A DNA stretch of 64,000 nt from assembly GCA_041389495.1 (NCBI GenBank), contig JAWKRT010000001.1, forward strand, positions 558,001-622,000. The letters run 5' to 3'. The stretch's first letter is position 1. The number at the start of each line of letters is the position of its first letter. This document shows positions 8,092 to 16,957 of the stretch, in pieces. Both the position numbers and the translations under genes were made by a program. The stretch is from Myxococcota bacterium. Lineage in GTDB: Bacteria; Myxococcota_A; UBA9160; UBA4427. Under the pieces are notes generated by a model that had not been told where the DNA came from, ran no database searches, and was given only the letters and a program-made list of their open reading frames with translations.

Positions 8092-9564
8092 CTACGCGAC
8101 GGCGCCCTGCGCGGCGCGGCGTTCGTACTCGGCGAGCCGCGGCCGCCGCATCGTCCACAGGTAGCGGAGCGTCGAGCCCGGCCAGAGCGTGTAGACCCGG
8201 CCGCGCTCGTCCATGTACCAGCTCCGGCAGCCGCTCTTCCAGATGGTCGTCGCGAGGCGCTCCTGGATGTCGCGGTTGAAGGCGGCGGTCGCGTCGGGGC
8301 GGGGCTCGATGCGCGCGATGCTGCCGTCGGGGCGCATGGCGGCCCGGATCAGCTGCAGCACGTAGCGCGCCTGCGCCTCGATGATCAGGATGATCGAGTT
8401 GTGGCCGAGGCCGCTGTTCGGGCCGAGCAGCATGAAGAAGTTCGGGTAGCCCGCGACCGCGACGGTGCGGTGCGCCTCGATGCCCTCGGCCCACGTCTCG
8501 TCGAGCCGGCGTCCGTCGCGGCCCGTGACGACGAGCGGCGCGAGCAGGCTGAACGGCTCGAAGCCCGTCGCCCAGACGATCGTGTCGACCTCGTGGAGCG
8601 CGCCGTCGGCGGTGACGATGCCGCGCTCCTCGACGCGCTCGATCGCGCTCGTCTCGATCGCGACGTCGTCGCGCTGGACGGCGTCGAACCAGTCGTCCGA
8701 GACCAGGATGCGCTTGCAGCCCGGACGGTAGTCGGGCGTGCTCGTCGCGCGGAGCTCCGGGTCGGCGACCTGCTTCGCGATGTGCGCGCGGCACATGCGC
8801 TCGAGCGGCGCGGAGAGGAAGCCCTCCTGCTCGAACGCGAACACGCGCCACTCCATGTTCAGGTAGATCCACAGCCGGTGCAGACGCTGCGCGAGCGGCA
8901 CGAGGCGGAACAGGCGCTTGCACCACGCGGGGTAGGCGCGGTCGCGCCGCGGCAGGATCCAGTTCGGCGTGCGCTGGAAGACGGTGACGTGCGATGCGCG
9001 CCCGGCGATCTCGGGCACGATCTGGATCGCGCTCGCCGCGCTGCCGACGACGGCGACGCGCTCGCCCGCGACGTCGTGCGCGGTGTCCCAGCGCGCCGAG
9101 TGGAACGACGCGCCGCGGAATCGCTCGAGGCCCGGGATCGCCGGCGTGCTCGGGCGGTGCAGCGCGCCGAGCCCGCTCACGACGAAGTCCGCGCGCTCCT
9201 CGCTCCCGTCGGCGAAGGCGATGCGCCACTCGTCGCCCGTCCAGTCGACGCGCACGACCTCGGCGCCGAAGCGCAGGTGCGGCGCGAGACCGAAGTCGCG
9301 CGCGACGCGCTCGCAGTACGCCTGGATCTCCTCCCCCGGCGCGTAGAGCCGGCTCCAGTCCGGGTTCGGCGCGAAGGAGAAGGAGTAGAGATGCGAGGGC
9401 ACGTCGCAGCAGATGCCCGGGTACACGTTGTCGCGCCACGTGCCGCCGACCCGGTCGGCCTTCTCGTAGATCGCGAACGACGCGATGCCGGCCTCGCGCA
9501 GGCGGATGCCCATGCACAGGCCCGAGAATCCGGCCCCGAGGATCGCGACGCGCGGCGTCGTCAC
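8092..9564 (-). CDS. Flavin-containing monooxygenase of the Baeyer-Villiger type
   Basis: A 490-residue class B flavoprotein monooxygenase: FAD and NADPH insert one oxygen atom, typically turning ketones into esters or lactones. It shows the FAD loop GAGFSG at residues 10-15, RVGGTWRDNVYPG at 38-50, the Baeyer-Villiger fingerprint as F149-x-G151-x3-H155-x3-W159-D160, the NADPH loop GSAASA at 174-179, and the late ATGFEPF motif. The length fits the smaller cyclohexanone/4-hydroxyacetophenone monooxygenase relatives. The GTG start overlaps the stop of the DUF3604 gene (GTGA), so the two are coupled. The true substrate is unknown. Confidence 0.88.
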   Translation of the reverse strand: MTTPRVAILGAGFSGLCMGIRLREAGIASFAIYEKADRVGGTWRDNVYPGICCDVPSHLYSFSFAPNPDWSRLYAPGEEIQAYCERVARDFGLAPHLRFGAEVVRVDWTGDEWRIAFADGSEERADFVVSGLGALHRPSTPAIPGLERFRGASFHSARWDTAHDVAGERVAVVGSAASAIQIVPEIAGRASHVTVFQRTPNWILPRRDRAYPAWCKRLFRLVPLAQRLHRLWIYLNMEWRVFAFEQEGFLSAPLERMCRAHIAKQVADPELRATSTPDYRPGCKRILVSDDWFDAVQRDDVAIETSAIERVEERGIVTADGALHEVDTIVWATGFEPFSLLAPLVVTGRDGRRLDETWAEGIEAHRTVAVAGYPNFFMLLGPNSGLGHNSIILIIEAQARYVLQLIRAAMRPDGSIARIEPRPDATAAFNRDIQERLATTIWKSGCRSWYMDERGRVYTLWPGSTLRYLWTMRRPRLAEYERRAAQGAVA

Positions 9565-11495
9565 GACGCGGGTCCGTACCAGATGGGCGACGACCACGCG
9601 CGCTCGCGCGTCGTGAGCGCGGCGCCGGCGCCCGCGCACGACGCGGGCTTCGCGCCGTCCGGCGCGAGCGCGCACGCGAAGCCCGCGGTCGAGCAGCTCG
9701 GGCTCTCGACGACGCGCGCGTAGTAGACGGCGCGGCGCGCCGCGTCGAACTCCGGGTCGCGCCACACCGCGCACAGCGCGTCTGCGCCGTGGCCCGACGG
9801 CGTGCACGTCGCCGCGTCGACGCCCGCGCGCGCATCGACGCCGCCCGCGACGTCGAAGACGCGCTGGTGGATGCGTCCCTCGTCGTCGGCCCAGCCCTTG
9901 ATGATCTGCAGGCGCTCGAGCTTCGTGCCCGGGTGCGCGGCCGTTCCCGGGTCGCGCATGCCGGCGACGACGAAGGCGGGGCCGCGCGCGCGCTGCGCGT
10001 CGGTCGGCGCCGCGAGCCGTCCGCCCATCGGCACCGCGTCCGCGTAGCTCTTCGCGACCATCGCGGCGTCGTCGCAGCGCTCGGCCGGGACGTCCCAGCC
10101 GCCGAAGAAGCGCACGCGCATGCGCGGCCCGCTCGTGCCGAACGTCTCGCGGCGGCGCAGCGCGTCGAAGATCGCCTCGCGCGAGTTCTCCTCGGCCCAC
10201 ACGCCGGCGAGGCCGCCGAGGTTGTAGCCGGGCGCGGTCGTCGCGCGGCCGATCGCGAGATCCTGCCGCCACTCCTCGACCGCGCCGGGCGTCGCGTCGT
10301 GGCCGTCGGTCGCCGCGATCACGCCGAACGCGTACGGGTTGACGCCGATCCGCGCCTCCTCGCGCAGCCCCTCGACGAGCGCATAACGAGCGTAGTCGAG
10401 CCGCGAGACGCAGCCTTCGCCCGCGAGCGCGCCCTTGCCGGTTCCGTCCTCGCAGTCCGGCGTATCCTCCGGGCGGATCTTGTGGAACCCGCACAGCTCG
10501 TCGGCGCCGCCCACGACGTTCCACATGCCGTTGCGGCACTCGGAGTCGCCCTTCATCTGCATGATCTCGACGACGGGCTCCATCGACGCGCGCAGCGCGG
10601 CGACCTCGCGCTCCTCGGCGACCGACGCGGCATCGCCGTAGTCGACCGTGAACATGTGGCCGTTCGAGAGGTTCGGGTTGTGCGGGATGGCGAGCGCGTC
10701 GCAGCCCGTGCCGGCGTCGTTGCACTGCGCGCGCAGCTTGCGCCACATCGCGATCACGTCCGGCTCGTCCGAGTAGCTGATCGGGAGCGCGGGCACGGTG
10801 TCGCCGCGGAAGATCACGTTGCGGTGGATCTTCGTGGCCTCGGGCGTCGCGGTGTACTCGTAGGCGACGAAGGTCGTGAACGCGCAGGCGTCCGTCGGGT
10901 CGTCCCAGCGCTTCGCGGCCTCCTGCATCTCGCGCCAGACGTCGGACGCGGCGCTGCGGCAGAGCGCTCCGCCCGGGCCGCAGAAGGCCGGCGTGCCGAG
11001 GCCGTCGCCCATGCGCTCGCGCAGCTGCGCGACCACCGAGCGGATGCTCGCCGTGTTCGCGGTCGCGAGCGGAGCGCGGAAGGCCCGGCAGTCGGGCGAG
11101 TCGTAGCCCGCGGTTCCCGGCGTCGAGCACAGGCGCGTCGCGCCGAAGCCCGACGCGTGGTCGGTGACGGCGGCGAAGTCGAGCGGGCGCTCGAGCGCGA
11201 CGGCGCGCGCGCCGCCGCCCGCTCCGAGCGGAGGCAGCGTCACGGCTTCGCCGCGCGCGAAGCGGTAGGCGTCGTCGGGGCGCAGCCGCGTCCCGAACAT
11301 GTAGGCGTCCATCGAGGCGGCCGTGTGGACGTGGAGCTCGCCGAACAGGGCCTGTCGCTCGGCGGTGTAGGAGCGGCACGTCGGCTCGGCGGCGCGCGCG
11401 GCACCGGGCGCGGCGAGCACGGGACCCGCGAGCGCGACGAGGGACGGGAGCAGGGCGGGAACGAGCGCGGCGGTGGCGCGCGCGGCGATCGGCAT
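9561..11495 (-). CDS. Exported DUF3604 protein (PHP-like metal hydrolase fold)
   Basis: A 644-residue exported protein with a signal peptide over residues 1 to about 35 (ending ARAAEP). The body carries the DUF3604 hallmarks FGELHVHTAASMDAYMFG, VTDHASGFG, a late IPHNPNLSNG and AATDGHDATPG, all rich in His/Asp and resembling the metal-binding PHP hydrolase fold. Many cysteines suggest disulphides in the periplasm. The reaction is unknown. GAGGT precedes the ATG at 11495. The next gene, a Baeyer-Villiger-type monooxygenase, overlaps its stop by four bases, hinting at a shared pathway such as hydrolysis of an ester or lactone. Confidence 0.85.
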   Translation of the reverse strand: MPIAARATAALVPALLPSLVALAGPVLAAPGAARAAEPTCRSYTAERQALFGELHVHTAASMDAYMFGTRLRPDDAYRFARGEAVTLPPLGAGGGARAVALERPLDFAAVTDHASGFGATRLCSTPGTAGYDSPDCRAFRAPLATANTASIRSVVAQLRERMGDGLGTPAFCGPGGALCRSAASDVWREMQEAAKRWDDPTDACAFTTFVAYEYTATPEATKIHRNVIFRGDTVPALPISYSDEPDVIAMWRKLRAQCNDAGTGCDALAIPHNPNLSNGHMFTVDYGDAASVAEEREVAALRASMEPVVEIMQMKGDSECRNGMWNVVGGADELCGFHKIRPEDTPDCEDGTGKGALAGEGCVSRLDYARYALVEGLREEARIGVNPYAFGVIAATDGHDATPGAVEEWRQDLAIGRATTAPGYNLGGLAGVWAEENSREAIFDALRRRETFGTSGPRMRVRFFGGWDVPAERCDDAAMVAKSYADAVPMGGRLAAPTDAQRARGPAFVVAGMRDPGTAAHPGTKLERLQIIKGWADDEGRIHQRVFDVAGGVDARAGVDAATCTPSGHGADALCAVWRDPEFDAARRAVYYARVVESPSCSTAGFACALAPDGAKPASCAGAGAALTTRERAWSSPIWYGPAS

Positions 11496-11532
11496 CGGCG
11501 ACCTCGGCGGGGCGTGGGCCCCGGGCCCGCGC

Positions 11533-11538
11533 ACTCTA
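11533..11538 (-). promoter_or_regulatory. -10-like box TAGAGT upstream of the DUF3604 operon
   Basis: TAGAGT lies 37 bases before the ATG at 11495 on the minus strand, in an 80-base divergent spacer. No matching -35 hexamer is visible. It belongs to a recurring TAnnnT pattern found before many starts in this window. Confidence 0.35.
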
Positions 11539-11561
11539 CACACGCGCGGGCGCGCGCGGGA

Positions 11562-11567
11562 TAGACT
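11562..11567 (+). promoter_or_regulatory. -10-like box TAGACT, predicted leaderless start
   Basis: TAGACT ends eight bases before the ATG of the peroxiredoxin gene, and no ribosome-binding sequence fits between them. A transcript started at normal distance would begin at or within a few bases of the ATG, so the mRNA is predicted to be leaderless. Confidence 0.45.
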
Positions 11568-11575
11568 GCCGCGAC

Positions 11576-12199
11576 ATGACACGACGCATCGCCGCGCGCT
11601 CGTCGCTCCGTGTGTCCATCGCGCTCGTCGCGATCGCCGGGCTCGCGCCGCACGTGCTCGCACCGCGGCCCGCGCGCGCCGACGCGCAGACCGGCGCTCC
11701 GCCCGTCGGCGCCCCGGCGCCCGACTTCGCGCTCGTCGGCAGCGACGGCCGCACCTACTCGCTCGCCGACTTCGCGGGACGGCGCGGCGTCGTGCTCGCC
11801 TGGTTCCCGAAGGCGTTCACGCCCGGCTGCACGAGGGAGCTCGAGGCACTGCGCGACGGCGCCGCACTGCTCGCGCCGTTCGAGGCCGACGTGTTCATGG
11901 TGAGCCTCGACGCGCCCGAGCAGAACCGCGCCTTCGCGGCCTCGCTCGGCGCCGACGTCGTGCTGCTCTCCGATGCGACGGGCCTCACCGCGAGCGCCTA
12001 CGGCGTCGCGGGCCCGGGCAGCGCCCACGCGAAGCGCTGGACGTTCTACATCGATCGCGACGGCGTGCTGCGCGCCGTCGACACGAACGTCGACGTCGCG
12101 GACGCGGCCGGCGGCATCGCGCGGCGGCTCGCCGAGCTCGGCTTCCCGCGGCGCGACGAAGGCGCGAAGGGAACGCCCGACGGCGGCGGAGGCGAGTGA
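11576..12199 (+). CDS. Exported peroxiredoxin (AhpC/TSA, BCP-like)
   Basis: A thiol peroxidase of 207 residues that reduces hydroperoxides. An N-terminal signal sequence (about residues 1-37, ending PARADA) directs it out of the cytoplasm. The thioredoxin fold follows, with the peroxidatic motif FPKAFTPGCT and the peroxidatic cysteine at residue 85; no second conserved cysteine is obvious, so it may be a 1-Cys type. The C-terminus is a Gly/Glu-rich tail. One base separates its stop from the GTG of a molybdopterin oxidoreductase, suggesting co-expression. The promoter pattern suggests a leaderless mRNA. Confidence 0.85.
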   Translation: MTRRIAARSSLRVSIALVAIAGLAPHVLAPRPARADAQTGAPPVGAPAPDFALVGSDGRTYSLADFAGRRGVVLAWFPKAFTPGCTRELEALRDGAALLAPFEADVFMVSLDAPEQNRAFAASLGADVVLLSDATGLTASAYGVAGPGSAHAKRWTFYIDRDGVLRAVDTNVDVADAAGGIARRLAELGFPRRDEGAKGTPDGGGGE

Positions 12200-12200
12200 C

Positions 12201-14360
12201 GTGGCCGAGACGAAGTACACGTTCTGTCGGGTCTGCGAGGCGACGTGCGGCCTGCGCGCCGAGGTGGAGAACGGGCGCGTCACGAAGCTCGCGCCCGACC
12301 CCGACCACGTCGTGAGCCAGGGCTATGCGTGCGTGAAGGGCACGCGCTGGACGTCCGTGCAGTACAGCCCCGATCGCCTCCTGCACCCCGTGAAGCGCGT
12401 CGGGAGCGCCTTCGAGCGCGCGTCGTGGAACGAGGCCATCGCGGACATCGCGGCGCGCATCGCCGCGGTCGTCGACGCGCACGGCCCGCAGGCGGTCGGC
12501 CACTTCGTCGGCTCGGCCGGCGGCGCGAACGTGCTCGCGCCGATCTTCCGCGGCGCGCTCTTCAAGGCGATCGGCTCGAAGCGCATGTACGGCACCGGCA
12601 CCTGCGACACGATGAACAAGTTCCGCGTGAACCAGGACATGTACGGCTCGCCGATGCGCCTCGCGCACCCCGACGTCGATCGCAGCGAGTTCCTGATGAT
12701 CCTCGGCGCGAATCCGGCCGTCTCGGGCAACACGCTCTATCACCTGCCGCGCGCGAAGGAGCGCTTCGCCGAGGTGGTGAAGCGCGGCGGGCGCGTCGTC
12801 TTCGTGAACCCGCGCCGCGTCGAGACGGCGGCGGCGGGCGAGCACCTCTTCATCCGCCCCGACACGGATCTCTTCTTCCTCGCCGCCTTCTGCAACGAGC
12901 TCGTGCGCGGCGGGCACGTCGACCGCGAGCGCGTCGAGCGCCACATGGCGAACTTCGACGTGCTCGAGCGCGCCGTCGCGCCGTGGACGCCGGAGCGGCA
13001 GGCCGAGGTGACGGGCGTTCCGGCCGCCGCGCTGCGCGACCTCGTCGCGAGCCACGCCCGCGCGAACGGCGCCGCGCTCTACATGGCGACGGGCGTGAAC
13101 CAGGGCCGCAGCGGAACGCCCTGCTTCTGGCTGCTCGAGGCGATCAACGCGATCTCGGGCAACCTCGACCGGCTCGGCGGCACGCTGATGGGGCACGGCC
13201 TCTTCGACATGGCGAAGCAGGTCGCCGAAGACCCGCAGATGATGGTGTCGTACGACCGCCGCGACGACTTCCCGACCGTGAGCGGCCAGCAGCCGTCGGG
13301 CATGCTCGCCGACGACATCGAGAACGGCGACGTGCGCGCGCTGATCGTCGAGGCGAGCAACCCCATCCTCGCGTGCTCGAGCCCGGGCGGCCGTCTCGAG
13401 CGCGCGCTCGAGCGCCTCGACCTGCTCGTCTCGATCGACCTCTTCCGCAACGAGGTCGGCAACCTCGCGCACTGGGTGCTGCCCGCGACGACGTGGCTCG
13501 AGCGCGGCGAGGTGCCGTATGCGCTGCAGAGCTTCGCCGGCTGCACGCCGACGCCGTACATCATCTGGGCCGATCGCGTCGTCGAGCCGCCGCCCGACGT
13601 GCGCCACGAGTGGTGGATCTACACGCGCCTCGCGATGGCGCTCGGCGTCGCGCTGTTCGACGACGCGCTCGCGAACGCGGCCGCGAAGCTCGCCGCGCGC
13701 ACGGCCTACGGGCCGCTCGGCCGCGTGCTCCCGGGGCCCGAGATGCTCTTCGACGGCATGTTCAAGCAGGCCGGCCTCCCGAGCCGTCGGAAGATGACGC
13801 GCGAGCATCCGCACGGGATGCTCCTCGCCGCGCCGCGCGGCGGCGACTTCCTCGGCACCGACCGCGTGCTCACGAAGGACGGCCGGGTCGACCTCGCTCC
13901 CGGCGAGATCGTCGCCGCCTTCGGCGCGACCGCCGAGGCGCTCCACGCCGAGGAGGTCGCGAACGCGCAGCGCTTCAAGCTCGTCGGCAAGCGCGAGATG
14001 CGCCGCATGAACACGGCGTCGTCGAACTCGCCGCGGCTCGTGACGGAGGCGACGAACTACGCCTACGTGAGCCCGCAGGACGCCGAGCGGCTCGGGCTCG
14101 CGAGCGGCGACCGGGCCGTCGTCTCGAACGAGCACGGCGCGATCGAGATCCCGGTGCGCGTGACGGACGAGATGATGCCGCTCACGATCGCGATCCCGCA
14201 GTGCTGGGGCCACGCGAAGGCGGACGGCCTGCGCCACGCGCAGCAGCACCCGGGCGTGAACGTGAACGTGCTCGCGGGCGACGGCCCCGCGCACATCGAG
14301 CGGCTCTCGAGCATGTCGCACCTCTCGGGCATCCTGGTCGACGTGCGCCGCGCGTCGTAG
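12201..14360 (+). CDS. Molybdopterin (bis-MGD) oxidoreductase with N-terminal [4Fe-4S], first of two
   Basis: A 719-residue cytoplasmic enzyme of the DMSO-reductase superfamily; no Tat signal is seen. The cluster ligands are Cys9, Cys12, Cys16 and Cys44. A likely molybdenum-ligating cysteine is Cys135 in TGTCDTMNK. The last 110 residues form the molydopterin-dinucleotide-binding domain (AYVSPQDAERLGLASGDRA). No partner electron-transfer or membrane subunit is adjacent, so it probably uses a soluble partner. It follows an exported peroxiredoxin by one base. It could be a formate-dehydrogenase-like, acetylene-hydratase-like or other oxidoreductase; sequence alone does not decide. A GGAG lies nine bases before the GTG. 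Confidence 0.85.
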   Translation: MAETKYTFCRVCEATCGLRAEVENGRVTKLAPDPDHVVSQGYACVKGTRWTSVQYSPDRLLHPVKRVGSAFERASWNEAIADIAARIAAVVDAHGPQAVGHFVGSAGGANVLAPIFRGALFKAIGSKRMYGTGTCDTMNKFRVNQDMYGSPMRLAHPDVDRSEFLMILGANPAVSGNTLYHLPRAKERFAEVVKRGGRVVFVNPRRVETAAAGEHLFIRPDTDLFFLAAFCNELVRGGHVDRERVERHMANFDVLERAVAPWTPERQAEVTGVPAAALRDLVASHARANGAALYMATGVNQGRSGTPCFWLLEAINAISGNLDRLGGTLMGHGLFDMAKQVAEDPQMMVSYDRRDDFPTVSGQQPSGMLADDIENGDVRALIVEASNPILACSSPGGRLERALERLDLLVSIDLFRNEVGNLAHWVLPATTWLERGEVPYALQSFAGCTPTPYIIWADRVVEPPPDVRHEWWIYTRLAMALGVALFDDALANAAAKLAARTAYGPLGRVLPGPEMLFDGMFKQAGLPSRRKMTREHPHGMLLAAPRGGDFLGTDRVLTKDGRVDLAPGEIVAAFGATAEALHAEEVANAQRFKLVGKREMRRMNTASSNSPRLVTEATNYAYVSPQDAERLGLASGDRAVVSNEHGAIEIPVRVTDEMMPLTIAIPQCWGHAKADGLRHAQQHPGVNVNVLAGDGPAHIERLSSMSHLSGILVDVRRAS

Positions 14361-14382
14361 TCGCGCGCGCCGGGGCCCGAGG

Positions 14383-16050
14383 CTAGTCGGCCTCGCGCGC
14401 GGGCTCGCCGGGTGCGATCCAGTGCTCGCCGCGCGCGCGCCGCTCGGCCGCGCACTGTGCGGCCGACGGCAGCGCGACGCGCCGGCCGCGCTCGGCGAGC
14501 AGGCGGTCGGCGGCGGGGTCGGGCGTCAGGTAGAGCAGCAGCATCGCGGTCCGGCGCCCTTCGCCGAGGTCGAACGCCACCTGGTGGAGCGCGGCGCCGT
14601 CGAGCTCGGCGCCGAAGAACTGCCGGTAGTGGCACGGGTCGCCGAAGCTGTTCGCGAACGTGACGCCGCGCGCGCGCAGCGTCGCGAGCGAGGCGTACTT
14701 GTCGTGCGCGGGCCCGATGTCGGCGACGCGCCCCTCGCGCGCGATCGCGCGGTCGGTGAGGCCGTGCAGGTCGACGAGATGGAAGCGCGTGTAGTAGCCC
14801 GCGGCGCCGAGCGCGGGCAGTGTCCAACGCCACCGCTCGCTTCCCGCATAGCGCTCGACGGTGCGCCGCACCGCCTCCCAGTGCGTGCGGAACGGCTCGG
14901 CGGGCGCGCGCGGGTCGGCCGGCGCGAGCCGCCCTTCGCCGATCGGCGAGCCGTCGTTGCGCAGGCCGTGCGTCACCGAGCCCGCGACGAGCGCGACGGC
15001 GAGCGCGGCGAGCGCGACGTTCGCCGCGCGGCCGAGCGCGGCGGCCGCGACGACGAGCGCCGTCGTGAGCAGCGGGAGGACGGGGACGGCGAAGCGGTAC
15101 TCCATGTAGTCGCCGCCCGCGTGCACGACGTAGGCGGCCCAGGCGAGCACCGTCGCGACGAGCAGCGCCTGCCGCGGCGTGCGCGCCGCGCGCGGCACCC
15201 ACGCGACGAGCACGAGCGCGGGCGCGACGCCGTAGTCGAGCGCGAAGCCGCCGAGATAGCGGAGCCCGCGCGCCGCGCGCGTCGCGAGCGCGAGCCCGGC
15301 CTCGCGCGCATACCACGTGTTCGGCAGCAGCTCGCCGTAGAACGCGAGCGTCCAGGCGAGCCACGCGCCGACGAGCGCGGCGGCGGGCGCGAGGAGGCGC
15401 GCCGCGGCGAGCCCGCGCGCGTCCGCGCCGCGCAGCCGCCACGCGAGCCATGCCGCGAGCACGGCCCCGGGGACGGCCGAGTCGAGGCGCGTGAGCAGCG
15501 CGCCCGCGCCGCACAGCGAGACGGCGACGAGCCGCCAGGCCGCGGGCGCGCGCGCGTCGAGCCCGGCGGCGAGCGCGAAGGCCCCCGTCACGAGCGCGCA
15601 CTGCAGCATCGTCTCGAGGCCGCTCGTCGCGAAGCACAGGAACGTGTAGCTCGACGCGACGAGCGCGGTCGCGAGCAGCGCGTGCGCGGGCCGCTCGGCG
15701 CAGCGGCGCGCGAGCGCGAACGTCGCGAGCAGCGTCGCGGCGCAGAGCGCGACGCCGAGCGCGAGCATCGGCAGAACGGGATCGCGCCCGAGCGCGATCG
15801 GCAGCGTCGCGATCGCCGTCCACAGGAAGTTCGTGTAGCCCTCGACGGGCGGCGACTCGCCGGGGTTGAACACGAGCCCGTGGCCGAGCACCGCGTTGTG
15901 CGCGTAGCGGAAGCTGATGAAGGCGTCGTCGAGGACCCAGCGGAGCCGCCATCCCGCGGCGCACGCGGCGGCGACGACGAGCGCGAGCCCGGCGCGGACG
16001 GCGAGCGGCGCGCGGCCGGGCCGCGACGCGTCCGACGGGCGGGGCACCAT
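14383..16050 (-). CDS. GT-C-type membrane glycosyltransferase
   Basis: A 555-residue protein with about ten transmembrane helices and a C-terminal soluble domain. After the first helix comes WVLDDAFISFRYAHN, with acidic residues Asp41-Asp42, then GLVFNPGE and VEGYTNFLW, a pattern I associate with GT-C transferases such as mycobacterial AftB-like arabinosyltransferases. These use polyprenyl-phosphate sugars on the outer face of the inner membrane. The C-terminal region (about 400-555) is extracytoplasmic and holds YTRFHLVDLHGLTDRAIA. It is a single gene, divergent from the methyltransferase gene. The sugar and acceptor are unknown. Confidence 0.72.
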   Translation of the reverse strand: MVPRPSDASRPGRAPLAVRAGLALVVAAACAAGWRLRWVLDDAFISFRYAHNAVLGHGLVFNPGESPPVEGYTNFLWTAIATLPIALGRDPVLPMLALGVALCAATLLATFALARRCAERPAHALLATALVASSYTFLCFATSGLETMLQCALVTGAFALAAGLDARAPAAWRLVAVSLCGAGALLTRLDSAVPGAVLAAWLAWRLRGADARGLAAARLLAPAAALVGAWLAWTLAFYGELLPNTWYAREAGLALATRAARGLRYLGGFALDYGVAPALVLVAWVPRAARTPRQALLVATVLAWAAYVVHAGGDYMEYRFAVPVLPLLTTALVVAAAALGRAANVALAALAVALVAGSVTHGLRNDGSPIGEGRLAPADPRAPAEPFRTHWEAVRRTVERYAGSERWRWTLPALGAAGYYTRFHLVDLHGLTDRAIAREGRVADIGPAHDKYASLATLRARGVTFANSFGDPCHYRQFFGAELDGAALHQVAFDLGEGRRTAMLLLYLTPDPAADRLLAERGRRVALPSAAQCAAERRARGEHWIAPGEPAREAD

Positions 16051-16083
16051 GCGGGAATCCTGCCGCGCCGAGGGCCGCGGGGG

Positions 16084-16089
16084 TAGACT
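16084..16089 (+). promoter_or_regulatory. -10-like box TAGACT, predicted leaderless start
   Basis: TAGACT ends seven bases before the ATG at 16097 with no ribosome site in the gap, within a 46-base divergent spacer. This is the same arrangement as at 11562. Confidence 0.45.
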
Positions 16090-16096
16090 CGCCGCG

Positions 16097-16957
16097 ATGT
16101 TCGTCCGCTTGCTCTGCACGGCGATCTGCGCGGCGTCGGTGGCGGATGCGGTCGCGTCCGCCGCTCCGGCCGGCACGCCAACCGTGGTCGCCGCCGACGC
16201 GCCCCACATCGCATCCGCGGTCGCGAACGCCGCGCGCGCGCCCGAGTCGCGCGAGCGCGACGCGGAGCGCCGGCCGGCCGAGATCCTCGCGCTCGCGGGC
16301 ATCCGGCCCGGCATGCGCGTCGCCGACCTCGCGAGCGGGCGCGGCTACTGGGCCGAGATCCTCGCCGGCGCGGTCGGCGAGAGCGGGTCGGTCGTGCTGC
16401 ACAACCCGCCCTACGTGCTCGAGCGCTTCGGCGACATGGGCGTTCCCGCGCTGCTCGCGAAGCCGCACATGGCGAACGCGCGCGCGCTCGTCGCGCCGCT
16501 CGACGGGCTCCCGCTCGAGCGCGGCGCCTACGACGCCGTCTTCCTCGGGCTCTTCTACCACGACCTCTACTGGCAGGGGACGGACCGCGCCGCGATGAAC
16601 GCGGCGATCCGCGACGCGCTCGCGCCCGGCGGCGTCTTCGTCGTGATCGACCACCGCGCCGAGGCCGGCAGCGGTGCGCGCGACGCGAAGACGCTCCACC
16701 GCATCGACGAGTCCGAGGTGCGGCGCGACGTCGAGCGCGCCGGCTTCGCGCTCGCGGCGCAGAGCGACGTGCTCGCCCGCAGCGGCGACGACCGCGCGAA
16801 GAGCGTCTTCGACGACGCCGTGCGCGGCCACACCGACCGCTTCGTGTTCGTCTTCCGCCGGAGCGCGGATGCGGATGCGGCCGGCGGCTCGGACGCGGCC
16901 GGCGGCTCGGACGCGGGCGAAGCCGAGCCGGCGAGCGCCGCGGACGCGCGCGAATGA
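16097..16957 (+). CDS. Exported class I SAM-dependent methyltransferase-like protein
   Basis: A 286-residue protein with a hydrophobic signal-like N-terminus (residues 1 to about 25) before a Rossmann-type methyltransferase core. Motif I reads RVADLASGRGYW (74-85), followed by AILAGAV-like and LAPGGVFVVIDHRA motifs. The family (predicted methyltransferases with a leader peptide) is common in Gram-negatives, but its reaction is unknown, and how S-adenosylmethionine would reach the periplasm is unclear. The C-terminus carries a low-complexity ADADAAGGSD tail made by tandem repeats. The next gene starts inside its stop (ATGA). The mRNA appears leaderless. Confidence 0.8.
   Translation: MFVRLLCTAICAASVADAVASAAPAGTPTVVAADAPHIASAVANAARAPESRERDAERRPAEILALAGIRPGMRVADLASGRGYWAEILAGAVGESGSVVLHNPPYVLERFGDMGVPALLAKPHMANARALVAPLDGLPLERGAYDAVFLGLFYHDLYWQGTDRAAMNAAIRDALAPGGVFVVIDHRAEAGSGARDAKTLHRIDESEVRRDVERAGFALAAQSDVLARSGDDRAKSVFDDAVRGHTDRFVFVFRRSADADAAGGSDAAGGSDAGEAEPASAADARE
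16865..16912 (+). repeat. Tandem repeats at the 3' end of the methyltransferase gene
   Basis: Two copies of GCGGAT (16865-16876) are followed by two exact 18-bp copies of GCGGCCGGCGGCTCGGAC (16877-16912). They encode a short acidic/glycine-rich tail and keep the frame. Slippage would change the tail length without destroying the gene. Confidence 0.8.
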
